NCBI GenBank assembly: GCA_964235605.1
Contig: CAXSCR010000037.1
Location: 1 to 48,371 of the forward strand
DNA length: 48,371 bases
Origin: DATCRE01 sp964235605
Lineage (GTDB): Bacteria > Bacteroidota > Bacteroidia > Cytophagales > Cyclobacteriaceae
Reading direction: 5' to 3'
Below are positions 1 to 8,182 of this stretch, piece by piece; positions within the stretch are counted from its first letter, which is position 1; each line of letters begins with the position of its first letter. The notes under the pieces were generated by a model that saw nothing but the letters and a program-made list of their open reading frames with translations, was not told the DNA's origin and did not search any database. The translations under genes and the position numbers were made by a program.

Positions 1-93
1 TAAAATCATCCAATTGATCAATTTAAATTAATACTGCATTTTGTCGTACACCCATCATCACCCATGATATACTGCTTAATAGTAATCTCAAAT

Positions 94-131
94 AAAAAAA
101 TGCCACGGCAAAGATATCTTCACCGCGGCAT
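94..131 (-). terminator. Rho-independent terminator of the GH16 gene
   Basis: Read on the minus strand, a 9-bp stem (arms 123-131 and 100-108, one G-U wobble) with a loop of about 14 nt is followed directly by a run of seven T. It lies just past the stop codon of the GH16 gene, in the right orientation to end its transcript. Confidence 0.75.
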
Positions 132-162
132 CTATTACGAGTTTAATAGTATTGTATATATT

Positions 163-1899
163 TTACTTCTTCAATATTTTACCTGTAATCTTCTTTCCTT
201 TTTGGGTTACTGAATATATGTAAACACCTGTAGGTAAGTTCTCAGTATTAAAATCAAATTCATGTAAACCTGCACTCAAATTACCATTATGTAATTCGCT
301 TGTTTTATTTCCTGTTGCATTATACACGCTTACGTTAGTATGACCAGCAACAGGTAGGTTAACTTTTATCTTGGTATTATTTACAGTTGGATTAGGATAC
401 GAAGCAGCACTGAATAACTCGCTTGATGCAATCAATTCGTTAGATACCATTCTTGCTCCGGCAGTTTTAGAGATGCGCCACCAATTAAGATTCCAACCAC
501 CTGTTGATGCGAAAATTCCAAAATTGTAAGTACCAGCATTGATAGTTACCGTGCGTGATATGGTCGTCCAGGTTTGCCATCCGCCAGTGTTTGGTACAGC
601 GAGCGTTCCAAGTTGTGTTGCACCAGCATTAAGATCCATAGAAACAACACCTGTACTATTTGGACTTGCAACCCGGTACTCTACAAGGTAAGTTCCTGTA
701 GTAGGAATCGCGATGCTATTATAAGCCATCCAGTCACTGTTATCAATCCAGCCTACATTTTGTCCACCACCAGCATCTGTTGTATTTTCTAATTGAACAC
801 CAAGCATACTGCTATAAGATTCTGCCTGAACGGTCAGCGAAAATGCTGCGGTATTGGTTTCAATTTTAAGTGACGAAGTTTTATCATTAAAGGTACCATC
901 GCAGGCAAGGTCTGCAGTTAATACTTTAGAAGTACCCGTAAAGTTATCATCCATATAAAGTGTTACCTTATAACCAGCTGAAACTTTAACAGACGAAATA
1001 TCGTCATTTAGTATACCAGCGGCTGTCAATTGGCTCAAGGTATAAGTACCAACATTTAAACCAACCGCTGTGCCTCCGAAGTTACAATCCTTATAAAAAG
1101 TTGCTACGCCTGTTGTTGGTGGTTGAGTAGTACCTAATTGATAAACCCTTACATAATCCACGGTTAAATTCGCAGGAAATCCGTTGTTGTCAATTACAAA
1201 ACCAGGCCAGTTACCGCCAACCGCTAAATTAAACAGAATGAAAAAGTTATTATGGAACTCGTTAGTACCATTAATACTATTTGCAATGTTAGCTTCAAGA
1301 AATTGTACGCCGTCAACTGTCCACTTGATACTAGAAGGAGTCCATTCGATAGCGTAGGTATGCATGGAGGTAACGGTTGTTGTGGTATTGCCACCATATT
1401 GAGCATACACGTTATTTTGATCTGCCCAGTGGATAGTACCGTACGTGGTATTACCACCGTTAACATGTTCCATGATGTCTATTTCACCACAAGCTGGCCA
1501 GCCAACAGATGCAATATTATCACCTAATGCCCAAAACGCTGGCCAAATACCTTGAAAGGATGGCATTGATAAGCGAGCTTCAATTTTACCATACGTCCAA
1601 GATTTTTTGCCTTGGGTTTTCATTCTCGCAGAGGTATAGTTCATACCACCAAAAGATTCATTTTTTGCCTGTATTTGAAGGGCATTATTAACGATAGAAG
1701 CATTTTCCCTACGGTAATATTCAAGTTCGTTGTTACCCCAGCCACCAGAGCCGGTACCAGTCTCAAATACCCAATCAGGACCGATAGATCCGTTAAATTC
1801 ATCGGCCCATACCAGTTGGTAGGTCTGTGCCTGGGCACTAAGGTTTAGCAAAAGCAATATGCAAATGCTTTTCAAAATGTTTAAGGATACTTTCTTCAT
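163..1899 (-). CDS. Secreted GH16 family glucanase with crystallin, CBM6 and T9SS domains
   Basis: 578 aa. A signal peptide (about residues 1-24, ending AQAQ) is followed by a GH16 catalytic domain (about 27-255) with the family motif GEIDIMEH: E139 is the expected nucleophile, D141 the helper and E144 the acid/base. Such enzymes cut beta-1,3 or mixed-linkage glucans (laminarinase type). Residues 262-348 form a beta/gamma-crystallin domain with two Greek-key motifs and two calcium-type sites (NDDISS, NDKTSS). Residues 352-480 are a CBM6-like carbohydrate-binding module (VQAESY, NVGWIDNSDWMAY). Residues 500-578 are a T9SS type A sorting domain (YPNP, GVYIYSV, ending KITGKILKK), so the protein should cross the outer membrane through T9SS. 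Its own terminator follows and no gene is close upstream, so it is probably monocistronic. Substrate specificity within GH16 is not certain. Confidence 0.9.
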   Translation of the reverse strand: MKKVSLNILKSICILLLLNLSAQAQTYQLVWADEFNGSIGPDWVFETGTGSGGWGNNELEYYRRENASIVNNALQIQAKNESFGGMNYTSARMKTQGKKSWTYGKIEARLSMPSFQGIWPAFWALGDNIASVGWPACGEIDIMEHVNGGNTTYGTIHWADQNNVYAQYGGNTTTTVTSMHTYAIEWTPSSIKWTVDGVQFLEANIANSINGTNEFHNNFFILFNLAVGGNWPGFVIDNNGFPANLTVDYVRVYQLGTTQPPTTGVATFYKDCNFGGTAVGLNVGTYTLSQLTAAGILNDDISSVKVSAGYKVTLYMDDNFTGTSKVLTADLACDGTFNDKTSSLKIETNTAAFSLTVQAESYSSMLGVQLENTTDAGGGQNVGWIDNSDWMAYNSIAIPTTGTYLVEYRVASPNSTGVVSMDLNAGATQLGTLAVPNTGGWQTWTTISRTVTINAGTYNFGIFASTGGWNLNWWRISKTAGARMVSNELIASSELFSAASYPNPTVNNTKIKVNLPVAGHTNVSVYNATGNKTSELHNGNLSAGLHEFDFNTENLPTGVYIYSVTQKGKKITGKILKK

Positions 1900-1913
1900 A
1901 AGGATAGGTTTTA

Positions 1914-1945
1914 GTTAAATAAAGGAAAGGTTAAATAAAGGAATG
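1914..1945. repeat. 16-bp tandem repeat in the GH16 leader
   Basis: Two copies of a 16-bp unit (GTTAAATAAAGGAAAG, the second with one change) lie head to tail 15 bp upstream of the GH16 start codon, so they should be in its 5' untranslated region. No function is evident. Confidence 0.6.
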
Positions 1946-2491
1946 GATAGGATTAGGGTTTAATGTTTATATCTATTGTTAAATTATTTCGATTTCATTC
2001 GTTAGTGCAAACGATAGCAAAGTAGGAATGAATTATTTAAATGTGAAATTGGTGGCTTAAAATAATACTACAGAAGCGCTTAAAAAGGGTAAAATGATTA
2101 CATCAAAAATACATCATGCATGACGAAGTGCTTTCATAAGGTTAAAATCAAGTTAATATCTTAAAGTAAACTTCTGTCCGATGATATCTTTAGGAATCGA
2201 CCTTAATAATTGCACTGTCAATAAATGTATTAGCATAAGCAAATGGTATATATAGAAACTTGTTTATGAACTGCTCTCTTTTTGGCAGTTTTCCAATTCC
2301 GAGTTATTCTAATCAGTGGATATTACCTTGCAAGAGATGTAGATAATAATTGCATCTAAGACTCTCCTTAATCTGATGAGAGACAGCAATTGCACATAAC
2401 CTAAGAAAGGTTGCCTACATAAAAAGGCGGCATAGAAGTAATGCATGGGGCCCAATAGAATTGCACTTTTGAAAACTGACTCCATATCAAA
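1946..2491. other. Intergenic stretch without a convincing gene
   Basis: Non-coding DNA between the GH16 gene and the terminator of the upstream GH18-like gene. It must hold the GH16 promoter, but I find no good TAnnTTTG element on the minus strand. Short open frames here have no recognisable product. Confidence 0.5.
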
Positions 2492-2526
2492 CAAAAAAAA
2501 TTGGCTTACACTGTAAACCAATTTTT
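2492..2526 (-). terminator. Rho-independent terminator of the GH18-like gene
   Basis: A hairpin at 2501-2521 (stem about 9 bp with one G-U wobble, very short loop) is flanked by T/A runs on both sides. On the minus strand it is followed by eight T, about 60 bp past the stop codon of the GH18-like gene. The flanking runs could let it work in both directions. Confidence 0.7.
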
Positions 2527-2583
2527 GCATTTTTTCGATTCTGACCTTTTTGGTCAGCCCCAGTAATATCTATATATGGATAA

Positions 2584-4428
2584 TTATCTCTTAATGAGTT
2601 TTCCTGTTATCTGTTTTCCATTGTGAATAACATGGTAGATATATAAACCTGAAGGCATATTCTCTGCATTGAAGTCAAAGTCATGACGACCTTCTTCCAG
2701 GTGTCCACTGTGTAGTCTAGTTATTTCCTTTCCTAAGCCACTAAGTATATTAACCTCGGTATGACCCGCCGCTGGTATATTAACACTTAGTTTTGTATTA
2801 GCATCGAATGGATTAGGTGTACCCTGCACAGTTAATGATTTAAGGATTTGGAATTCAGTACCATTCTCACCAGCAAGTTTGCCAGTAACAGTTTTGGTGG
2901 CACGCCACCAGTTAATGTTCCATCCACCTGTTGATGCAAAAATGCCAACATTATAAGTTCCTGCTGTGATATTAACAGTGTGTGATATAGTCGTCCAATT
3001 TTGCCAGCCACCTGTATTAGGAACGCCCAGTGTACCCAATTGTACTTGTCCCCCATTCAAATCAAGTGATAGAACACCTGTACCATTTGGACTTGCAACT
3101 CTGTATTCAAACAGATAGGCTCCTGTTGTTGGAAATGCTATTGGATTATAAGCCATCCAGTCACCATTATCGATCCAGCCAACATTTTGGCCTGCGCCTG
3201 CATCGGTTGTATTTTCTAATTGTACACCAAAATTGGTGAGGTAACTTTCAGCCTGTACAGTAATGGTGAATGATCCTGATTTGGCTCTAACTTTCAGAGA
3301 TGATACCAGGTCATTAATACCATTGTCAACAAGGCAGTCATCGTCTGCTGTAAAAGTGGCGGTAGCTCCTGTAAAATTATCATCCAAATAAGTAACAAGT
3401 TCATATCCAGCTGATACGCGTAATGATGAGATGTCATCATTTATAACTCCTTTTGCCTGTAATTGTGCTAACGTATAACTTCCTACTGGTAAATCAACTG
3501 AAGTTCCTCCAAAGACACAATCTTTATAAACAGTAGCTACACCTGTTTCAACAACGCCACCAAAAACATTTTTTATTGCCGTTGCGTATTGAGCCGTTGC
3601 TGCTGAATTGTCAATGTCATCGTACAACCAAATAAACCCACCTTTAATAGCACAACTATTCTTCCATGTAGTTAATTGACTTTGTACCTGGGCAGTTGTT
3701 TTTTCCTGATCCCATAAACCAGCATACACAGGTATACCACCAAAGTTCCAGTTGCATGGATCGTTGCCTGCGCCACCTGCGTAACATTGAAGATCTATGC
3801 GGTCAACTGTACCTGGGCGTTGATTGTTTGTATTCGTAGCAACGCCTGTCCAATAGGATGCCGCTGTGTAAGGAACCAATGTTACTTTGAAGCCAAGGCC
3901 CCCGAGCATAACAGCTAATGAAGTTGAGGAATTAACATCATAGGTACTTTCATCATCAAAGCCAATGGCGTCAACTACAGGGATTGCATTTTTTAAAGCC
4001 TGAAAATTTTTGTACAACATGGACCCTGAGCCCGTGCCTTGTGAAGCGATCAAATTCTTAATATTATCAAATGTGCTAGATCCCCATGCACTCAAACAAA
4101 ATTCAATTCTTTTAATAGATGTAGTGCCCGTTTTTAATGCTGACATGTCACCAGCAAAATTCGGATACATTGAATTGCCAACGTAGGCACCATTGGTACA
4201 AAGTGGAAATTCTCCATTAAAGTTAAAATTACCTGATGCATCAATGTGTATCGTCCAAACTACGATGTGCGTAAAGCCGGAATTTTTCAATTCATTGATT
4301 GCATAACTTCTGTTTTGATAGATGGGCCCGCCACCATAAATGGCAGACTGTGCAAATGATGAATTAACAATTAAGGAGAGAATGATGGCACTTGCTATCT
4401 CTAGCGCGCAATGTAAAATTGTCTTCAT
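2584..4428 (-). CDS. Secreted GH18-like TIM-barrel protein with crystallin, CBM6 and T9SS domains
   Basis: 614 aa. Signal peptide (about 1-26, ending SFAQ). Residues 28-290 look like a TIM barrel: strands such as HIVVWTIHID and IEFCLSAWG, and a segment VDAIGFDDES (152-161) that resembles the GH18 signature DGxDxDxE with the middle Asp replaced by Gly; D158 and E160 are kept and E160 would be the acid. I therefore infer a GH18-like hydrolase or a carbohydrate-binding relative, not a proven chitinase. Residues 297-383 are a beta/gamma-crystallin domain (NDDISS, NDLVSS), about 390-515 a CBM6-like module, and about 540-614 a T9SS sorting domain ending QITGKLIKR. The last three modules are closely similar to those of the neighbouring GH16 protein, so the two probably act on the same cell-wall or biomass material. 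Confidence 0.75.
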   Translation of the reverse strand: MKTILHCALEIASAIILSLIVNSSFAQSAIYGGGPIYQNRSYAINELKNSGFTHIVVWTIHIDASGNFNFNGEFPLCTNGAYVGNSMYPNFAGDMSALKTGTTSIKRIEFCLSAWGSSTFDNIKNLIASQGTGSGSMLYKNFQALKNAIPVVDAIGFDDESTYDVNSSTSLAVMLGGLGFKVTLVPYTAASYWTGVATNTNNQRPGTVDRIDLQCYAGGAGNDPCNWNFGGIPVYAGLWDQEKTTAQVQSQLTTWKNSCAIKGGFIWLYDDIDNSAATAQYATAIKNVFGGVVETGVATVYKDCVFGGTSVDLPVGSYTLAQLQAKGVINDDISSLRVSAGYELVTYLDDNFTGATATFTADDDCLVDNGINDLVSSLKVRAKSGSFTITVQAESYLTNFGVQLENTTDAGAGQNVGWIDNGDWMAYNPIAFPTTGAYLFEYRVASPNGTGVLSLDLNGGQVQLGTLGVPNTGGWQNWTTISHTVNITAGTYNVGIFASTGGWNINWWRATKTVTGKLAGENGTEFQILKSLTVQGTPNPFDANTKLSVNIPAAGHTEVNILSGLGKEITRLHSGHLEEGRHDFDFNAENMPSGLYIYHVIHNGKQITGKLIKR

Positions 4429-4787
4429 AAAAATTTATTTAGGTTAGTGTTAAGAATACTGTGCTCTTTATAATTACAGAGGCATAATAGATGTGAATAT
4501 GAATTTAACTTTAATAAAGCGTTTGAATCACTTTTTTCATTGCTTTTCCTAGCAACAACAATATTATTGTCCGAAGTCATACCCGATAAAGTGTGGCGCT
4601 GCTGCAGTGGGGGTTGGTTATCAAAACAGATAAAAATTTTCATTAGGTTATAGTTTAGATCAAAATCCATGTAAGAACCCGCAATCGATGTAGTAGAGCA
4701 AATTTGCACTAATTTCATGAATTCTATGGAGGAATTTCAAAAATTACCCAAACCACTGAGAAAAGGTGGATTTAAATCACATCTAAA
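4429..4787. other. Intergenic stretch upstream of the GH18-like gene
   Basis: It holds a 97-codon minus-strand open frame (4425-4718) with no recognisable motif that overlaps the next gene by 4 bp; I do not accept it as a gene. No clear promoter motif was found. Confidence 0.4.
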
Positions 4788-5070
4788 AGGGTCTGCTGAA
4801 AAAGTTAAAATTCTTTAGAACATAGTAAATTTTTAATAGGGCATGGATTTTTTGCTGATCTTTAAAAATCAAGTGCTAGGAAAAATGCCAAAAGCCGTAA
4901 AAAAACCGTGCATCGAAACAAAGCTACCTCAGTCAAGGTCAGCCTTTGCACGGTGAATTTGTAACACCCTTTTCCAAATAATTTGAAATCATTTACACTA
5001 ATTGCAAATGGGTTTCGGCTTCAAAGCAGCACCCAAAAAAATATCAATATTTACTTTTTCAGCAGACCCT
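4788..5070. mobile_element. 283-bp element with terminal inverted repeats (MITE or deleted IS)
   Basis: The ends are inverted copies of AGGGTCTGCTGAAAAAGT (4788-4805 and 5053-5070, perfect over 18 bp). The interior is too short for a transposase and has no open frame of note. It contains a second inverted repeat, ACCGTGCA at 4905-4912 against TGCACGGT at 4947-4954. The end sequence has the look of an insertion-sequence terminus, so a non-autonomous element or internally deleted IS copy is the best reading. I cannot name the parent family and see no clear target-site duplication. Confidence 0.65.
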
Positions 5071-5247
5071 AGCTAGGAGTAGAAAGGCCTTATAACTAAG
5101 GTTTTAATTTTTTGAGTGCGTACAAGCACAAGTAGTCGTAATGACTAGAAAAGGACTATATATTACGTTATTGGGTAGCGACTGTATTGTTCTAGTTTCA
5201 TTGTTTTAATTTCGTTAACGATAACTACAAAAATACCTTAAACTAAA

Positions 5248-6147
5248 CTACTCTCCTTGCTCAATCGCCTTTGTAATTGAGCTTACTATTTCGTCGAGTT
5301 TAGCTGCTGAGTCATGGAGATGTGCCATGATTTCAGGATCTACGTGTGCATCTTTCAATAGATTAATAAGACCCAATATGCTGGCCACCGGACTACGGAG
5401 TTTATGTGCATTGATAAATGCATATTCTTCTAACGCCTTATTCTTTTTCTTCAATTCTACCATTCGATCTTTTACCTTACTCTCAAGGCTCTCATTAATA
5501 ACTTTGATCTCCTGCGCTTGAGATAAGATCTCTTCATTACTAACGAGTAAGGCAAACCTTAATTTTATTTCTTTCACGGTAAGATCATACCTTGTTTTTA
5601 TCAACGCAATCATAAAGATGGCACTTGTTCCCAATAAGAAGCCGCCCTTAACAAAAAATTGACTGGTCTCGATGTTTGGGTTAATCCGTATAAAAATGGC
5701 TGTAGCAACGGTAGAAATAAGTACCACTATTATTGAGAAGTTAAACTGCCAAAGAACAAACATCGACGTGCCTATAAACAAAGCCATGTAAGTTAGATTT
5801 TGGCCGAGTATGGCTTCAGGTTCAATAAGTGCATACGAAAAGGAAATCTGAATAGAAAGTAAAATAAAAGTTAATCCTACAATAAAGTAGGATGGCATTC
5901 TAAATTTTTTTCGAAGGACCAACATGAATATTATAATGGATGCCACACCTAAACGCACAGCAAGCAAATTTAGCCAATGATTGTGAACATTGAAGTAATC
6001 TGCAATAGCAAATGACGGATCTAAAACTACAGTTATCCACAATACCGTTACATGGTATTTAGATGCTACCTTATCTAATTCTGCCCTCCATGATGCTGAC
6101 GGAATGCCTGATATTAGATCACTAATCATTTTTCGATGATCTTTCAT
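5248..6147 (-). CDS. Multi-pass membrane protein with a histidine-kinase DHp domain but no ATPase domain
   Basis: 299 aa. The first 185 residues contain about five or six hydrophobic helices (about 33-47, 57-77, 86-106, 118-135, 138-155, 166-184), a membrane sensor-like region I cannot assign to a named family. A coiled coil (about 190-240) leads to EEYAFINAHKLRSPVASILG, a HisKA-type dimerisation and phosphoacceptor helix with H248 as the candidate phosphoacceptor, then a second helix (about 272-297). The protein stops there: no N, G1 or G2 boxes of a catalytic ATPase domain follow in any frame before the mobile element. The adjacent paralogue stops at the same point, so this is a stable architecture and not a chance truncation. 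It could receive phosphate from, or heterodimerise with, another kinase (inference). Confidence 0.8.
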   Translation of the reverse strand: MKDHRKMISDLISGIPSASWRAELDKVASKYHVTVLWITVVLDPSFAIADYFNVHNHWLNLLAVRLGVASIIIFMLVLRKKFRMPSYFIVGLTFILLSIQISFSYALIEPEAILGQNLTYMALFIGTSMFVLWQFNFSIIVVLISTVATAIFIRINPNIETSQFFVKGGFLLGTSAIFMIALIKTRYDLTVKEIKLRFALLVSNEEILSQAQEIKVINESLESKVKDRMVELKKKNKALEEYAFINAHKLRSPVASILGLINLLKDAHVDPEIMAHLHDSAAKLDEIVSSITKAIEQGE

Positions 6148-6392
6148 GTTAAACCGATACGCTACCTAAATATAAACTATCAATATACGATAATGTTTAT
6201 GATCGTGTTTTGGGCATGATATTGAAATCACGTTTTTGTCCACTCGTGGTGATTGACTAGTATGCATTAAATACTTGTTATGTGATAGCAGCATGACAAT
6301 TAGCTAAGTAGTATTCTTTTTTTTTAATTTGTTAGAACAATCTTTAATCTAAGTTAGCTAATCTACTTTGGTTTTTAGCTTTCATGACTTTA

Positions 6393-7301
6393 TTAATCTC
6401 CACGCTCTATTGCTTTTGTAATAGAACTTACTATTTGGTCGAGTTGTGCTGTGGTATCGGTTAGTTGTGACATTACGTTTTTAGATTCCAAATTTAGTTC
6501 TGCACTTTTCATGAGATTAAGAAGACCCAAAATACTTGCCACAGGACTACGTAGCTTATGTGCATTGACGAATGCGTATTCCTCTAAATCTTTATTTTTC
6601 ATTTCTAAATCTTTAGTACGTTGCTTCACCGTCACTTCAAGGTTCTCATTAATTCCCTTAATCTCTTCGGCTTGTGCGATAATTTCGTCGTTGCTTTCTT
6701 TCAGTGCAACCCTTAATTTGATTTCTCTTAAAGTAAGCTCATATCTTGTCTGTACTAAAACAATCATAAATATTCCACTTGTTATCAGTAAGAACCCACC
6801 ACTTACAAAAAACTCGACTATTTCAATGTTTGGGTTTATACTTATAAAAAACAATGTAGCAAGCGCAGATATAAAAATCATAACCATCGAGAATGTAAAA
6901 TGCCATAGAACAAACATGGAGGTGCCAATAATTAAAGCCATGTACCCTAAATTATGGCCCAGCAAGTGTTCGGGCTTAATAACGCTATAGGTAAAAGAAT
7001 TCTGAAGTGAAATTAACAGGAAGCCTATTGCTACAAGCAAATACGAAGGCAATTTAAATCGGTAACGAATTGCTAGCAAGACTAAAATAATGCATGAAGC
7101 AGCTACCCTAATCGCCAATAAACTTTGCCAATTATCCTGGATGTTAAAATAATCAACTATACCAAACATCGGATCCAAAATAACGGCGACCCATAATACA
7201 GTTATGTGGTATTTTGAAGCATGTTCATCAAGTTGTGATTTCCAAGATTCCGTAGAAATGCCCGAAATCAGATCACTAATTGTGTTCCGATGATCTTTCA
7301 T
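6393..7301 (-). CDS. Paralogous membrane DHp protein without ATPase domain
   Basis: 302 aa, paralogue of the gene just downstream and alike from the first residues (MKDHR, SDLISGI) to the last (SSITKAIERGD). Same layout: about six membrane helices up to residue 185, coiled coil 190-240, then EEYAFVNAHKLRSPVASILG with H248 as candidate phosphoacceptor and a final helix. No ATPase domain follows. The pair looks like a tandem gene duplication that has since diverged moderately, with the membrane part as conserved as the DHp part. The gene starts 67 bp after the CsbD-like gene and may be read from the same promoter. A signal-transduction role is inferred from the DHp motif only. Confidence 0.8.
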   Translation of the reverse strand: MKDHRNTISDLISGISTESWKSQLDEHASKYHITVLWVAVILDPMFGIVDYFNIQDNWQSLLAIRVAASCIILVLLAIRYRFKLPSYLLVAIGFLLISLQNSFTYSVIKPEHLLGHNLGYMALIIGTSMFVLWHFTFSMVMIFISALATLFFISINPNIEIVEFFVSGGFLLITSGIFMIVLVQTRYELTLREIKLRVALKESNDEIIAQAEEIKGINENLEVTVKQRTKDLEMKNKDLEEYAFVNAHKLRSPVASILGLLNLMKSAELNLESKNVMSQLTDTTAQLDQIVSSITKAIERGD

Positions 7302-7368
7302 GTTAACCTATGCCTGTCGACATCAAACTATGAAAATGTTTAACACATCGATTTGCTTGCCATCTTTG

Positions 7369-7689
7369 CTAAAGATTCTGTATAAAGCTTTGTAATTCTC
7401 GCTGTTTGTCGCCAATTTTTCTTTGCAACTTATCAATTAGATCATCCTCACGGCCTTCTACGAGGTAAAGATCATCGTCTGTTAAAGTGGAAAAATTTTG
7501 CTTTAATTTTGTTTTAATTAGACTCCAACTACCTAAATCATCGTCAGTTAATGAAAGAATCTTATGTCTGAAATTCGTTTTCAAATCAGTCAGGTCATTC
7601 TGGTTATTCTCATTTCTATTATCGGTTAAATCACTGAAGCTGTTTCGCAATGTTTCTATCCAGCTATCTTTTATTTTTAGGGTTATCAT
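7369..7689 (-). CDS. CsbD-like stress protein
   Basis: 106 aa, hydrophilic and acidic. Residues 55-103 fit the CsbD family: W55 at the start, KLKQNFSTLTDDDL, then VEGREDDLIDKLQRKIG. CsbD proteins are small general-stress proteins of unknown mechanism, usually about 60-70 aa. Here the N-terminal half (10-52) repeats the pattern loosely (W10, then DLKTNFRHKILSLTDDDL), suggesting an internal duplication of the CsbD unit. A TAACTTTG element lies just upstream of the start codon. The two DHp membrane proteins follow downstream on the same strand, so a joint stress-signalling transcript is possible but unproven. Confidence 0.75.
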   Translation of the reverse strand: MITLKIKDSWIETLRNSFSDLTDNRNENNQNDLTDLKTNFRHKILSLTDDDLGSWSLIKTKLKQNFSTLTDDDLYLVEGREDDLIDKLQRKIGDKQRELQSFIQNL

Positions 7690-7707
7690 AATCTAGAGGA
7701 TTTAATG

Positions 7708-7715
7708 CAAAGTTA
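7708..7715 (-). promoter_or_regulatory. Candidate -7 element (TAACTTTG) for the csbD-like gene
   Basis: On the minus strand TAACTTTG matches the Bacteroidota consensus TAnnTTTG, about 18 bp upstream of the start codon, which would give a very short leader. No clear TTG at the expected -33 spacing, so confidence is limited. Confidence 0.4.
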
Positions 7716-8021
7716 CTATTCTAATCTGCCCGTAGGCATACCCACTAAAAATAATAATCCAAATACTCAATCTATAGAATTATAGTTTTAAAGTTTTAAA
7801 AAATTATCATCCCCAAACTGTAAATGGAATGATTTTTCGCCGACTGTCTGGTGCTAAACATTAAATGCTCACTTGGTATAATCGCCTTATTCCATGATGT
7901 GTTTACAATATGCTATAATAAATAGGTCTTTTGACCAAATGGAGATCTCTTAGGTACGTTATTTTTTTTCAACTATGAAGTCCAAATAAGTTTTACAGCA
8001 AAGCATAAGGGTTCCCTTATC
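7716..8021. other. Divergent intergenic region
   Basis: AT-rich DNA between the divergently read CsbD-like and ABC exporter genes. Apart from the candidate promoter elements at its two edges I see no gene or structured element. Confidence 0.5.
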
Positions 8022-8029
8022 TATCTTTG
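8022..8029 (+). promoter_or_regulatory. Candidate -7 element (TATCTTTG) for the ABC exporter
   Basis: TATCTTTG matches TAnnTTTG exactly. A start of transcription a few bases downstream would put the TTG at 8027 upstream of the transcript, which argues for translation from the ATG at 8183 and a leader of about 147 nt. Confidence 0.4.
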
Positions 8030-8182
8030 TCCTACGTCAATGTAAATGGAATAACAAAATGTGAAGGTCATAACATTTTTCTACACCATGTAAGAATCGT
8101 TTTCAAATTGTACATCATTATTGGGTCCTTATACACAAATTGCTGCTACCATATTCATACTAATATAATCTCAACCAACATA

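Noticed and set aside
4425..4718. 97-codon minus-strand open frame overlapping the GH18-like start
   Set aside because: No recognisable domain, signal or composition typical of a gene; it fills the leader region and includes runs of Leu, Asn and Ser as in AT-rich non-coding DNA.
6451..6990. 179-codon plus-strand open frame
   Set aside because: It lies wholly antisense to the DHp membrane protein gene, whose reading frame has clear motifs; it is a shadow of that gene.
8027..8182. N-terminal extension of the ABC exporter from a TTG
   Set aside because: The 52 residues do not resemble an exporter N-terminus and a TATCTTTG promoter-like element overlaps the TTG.
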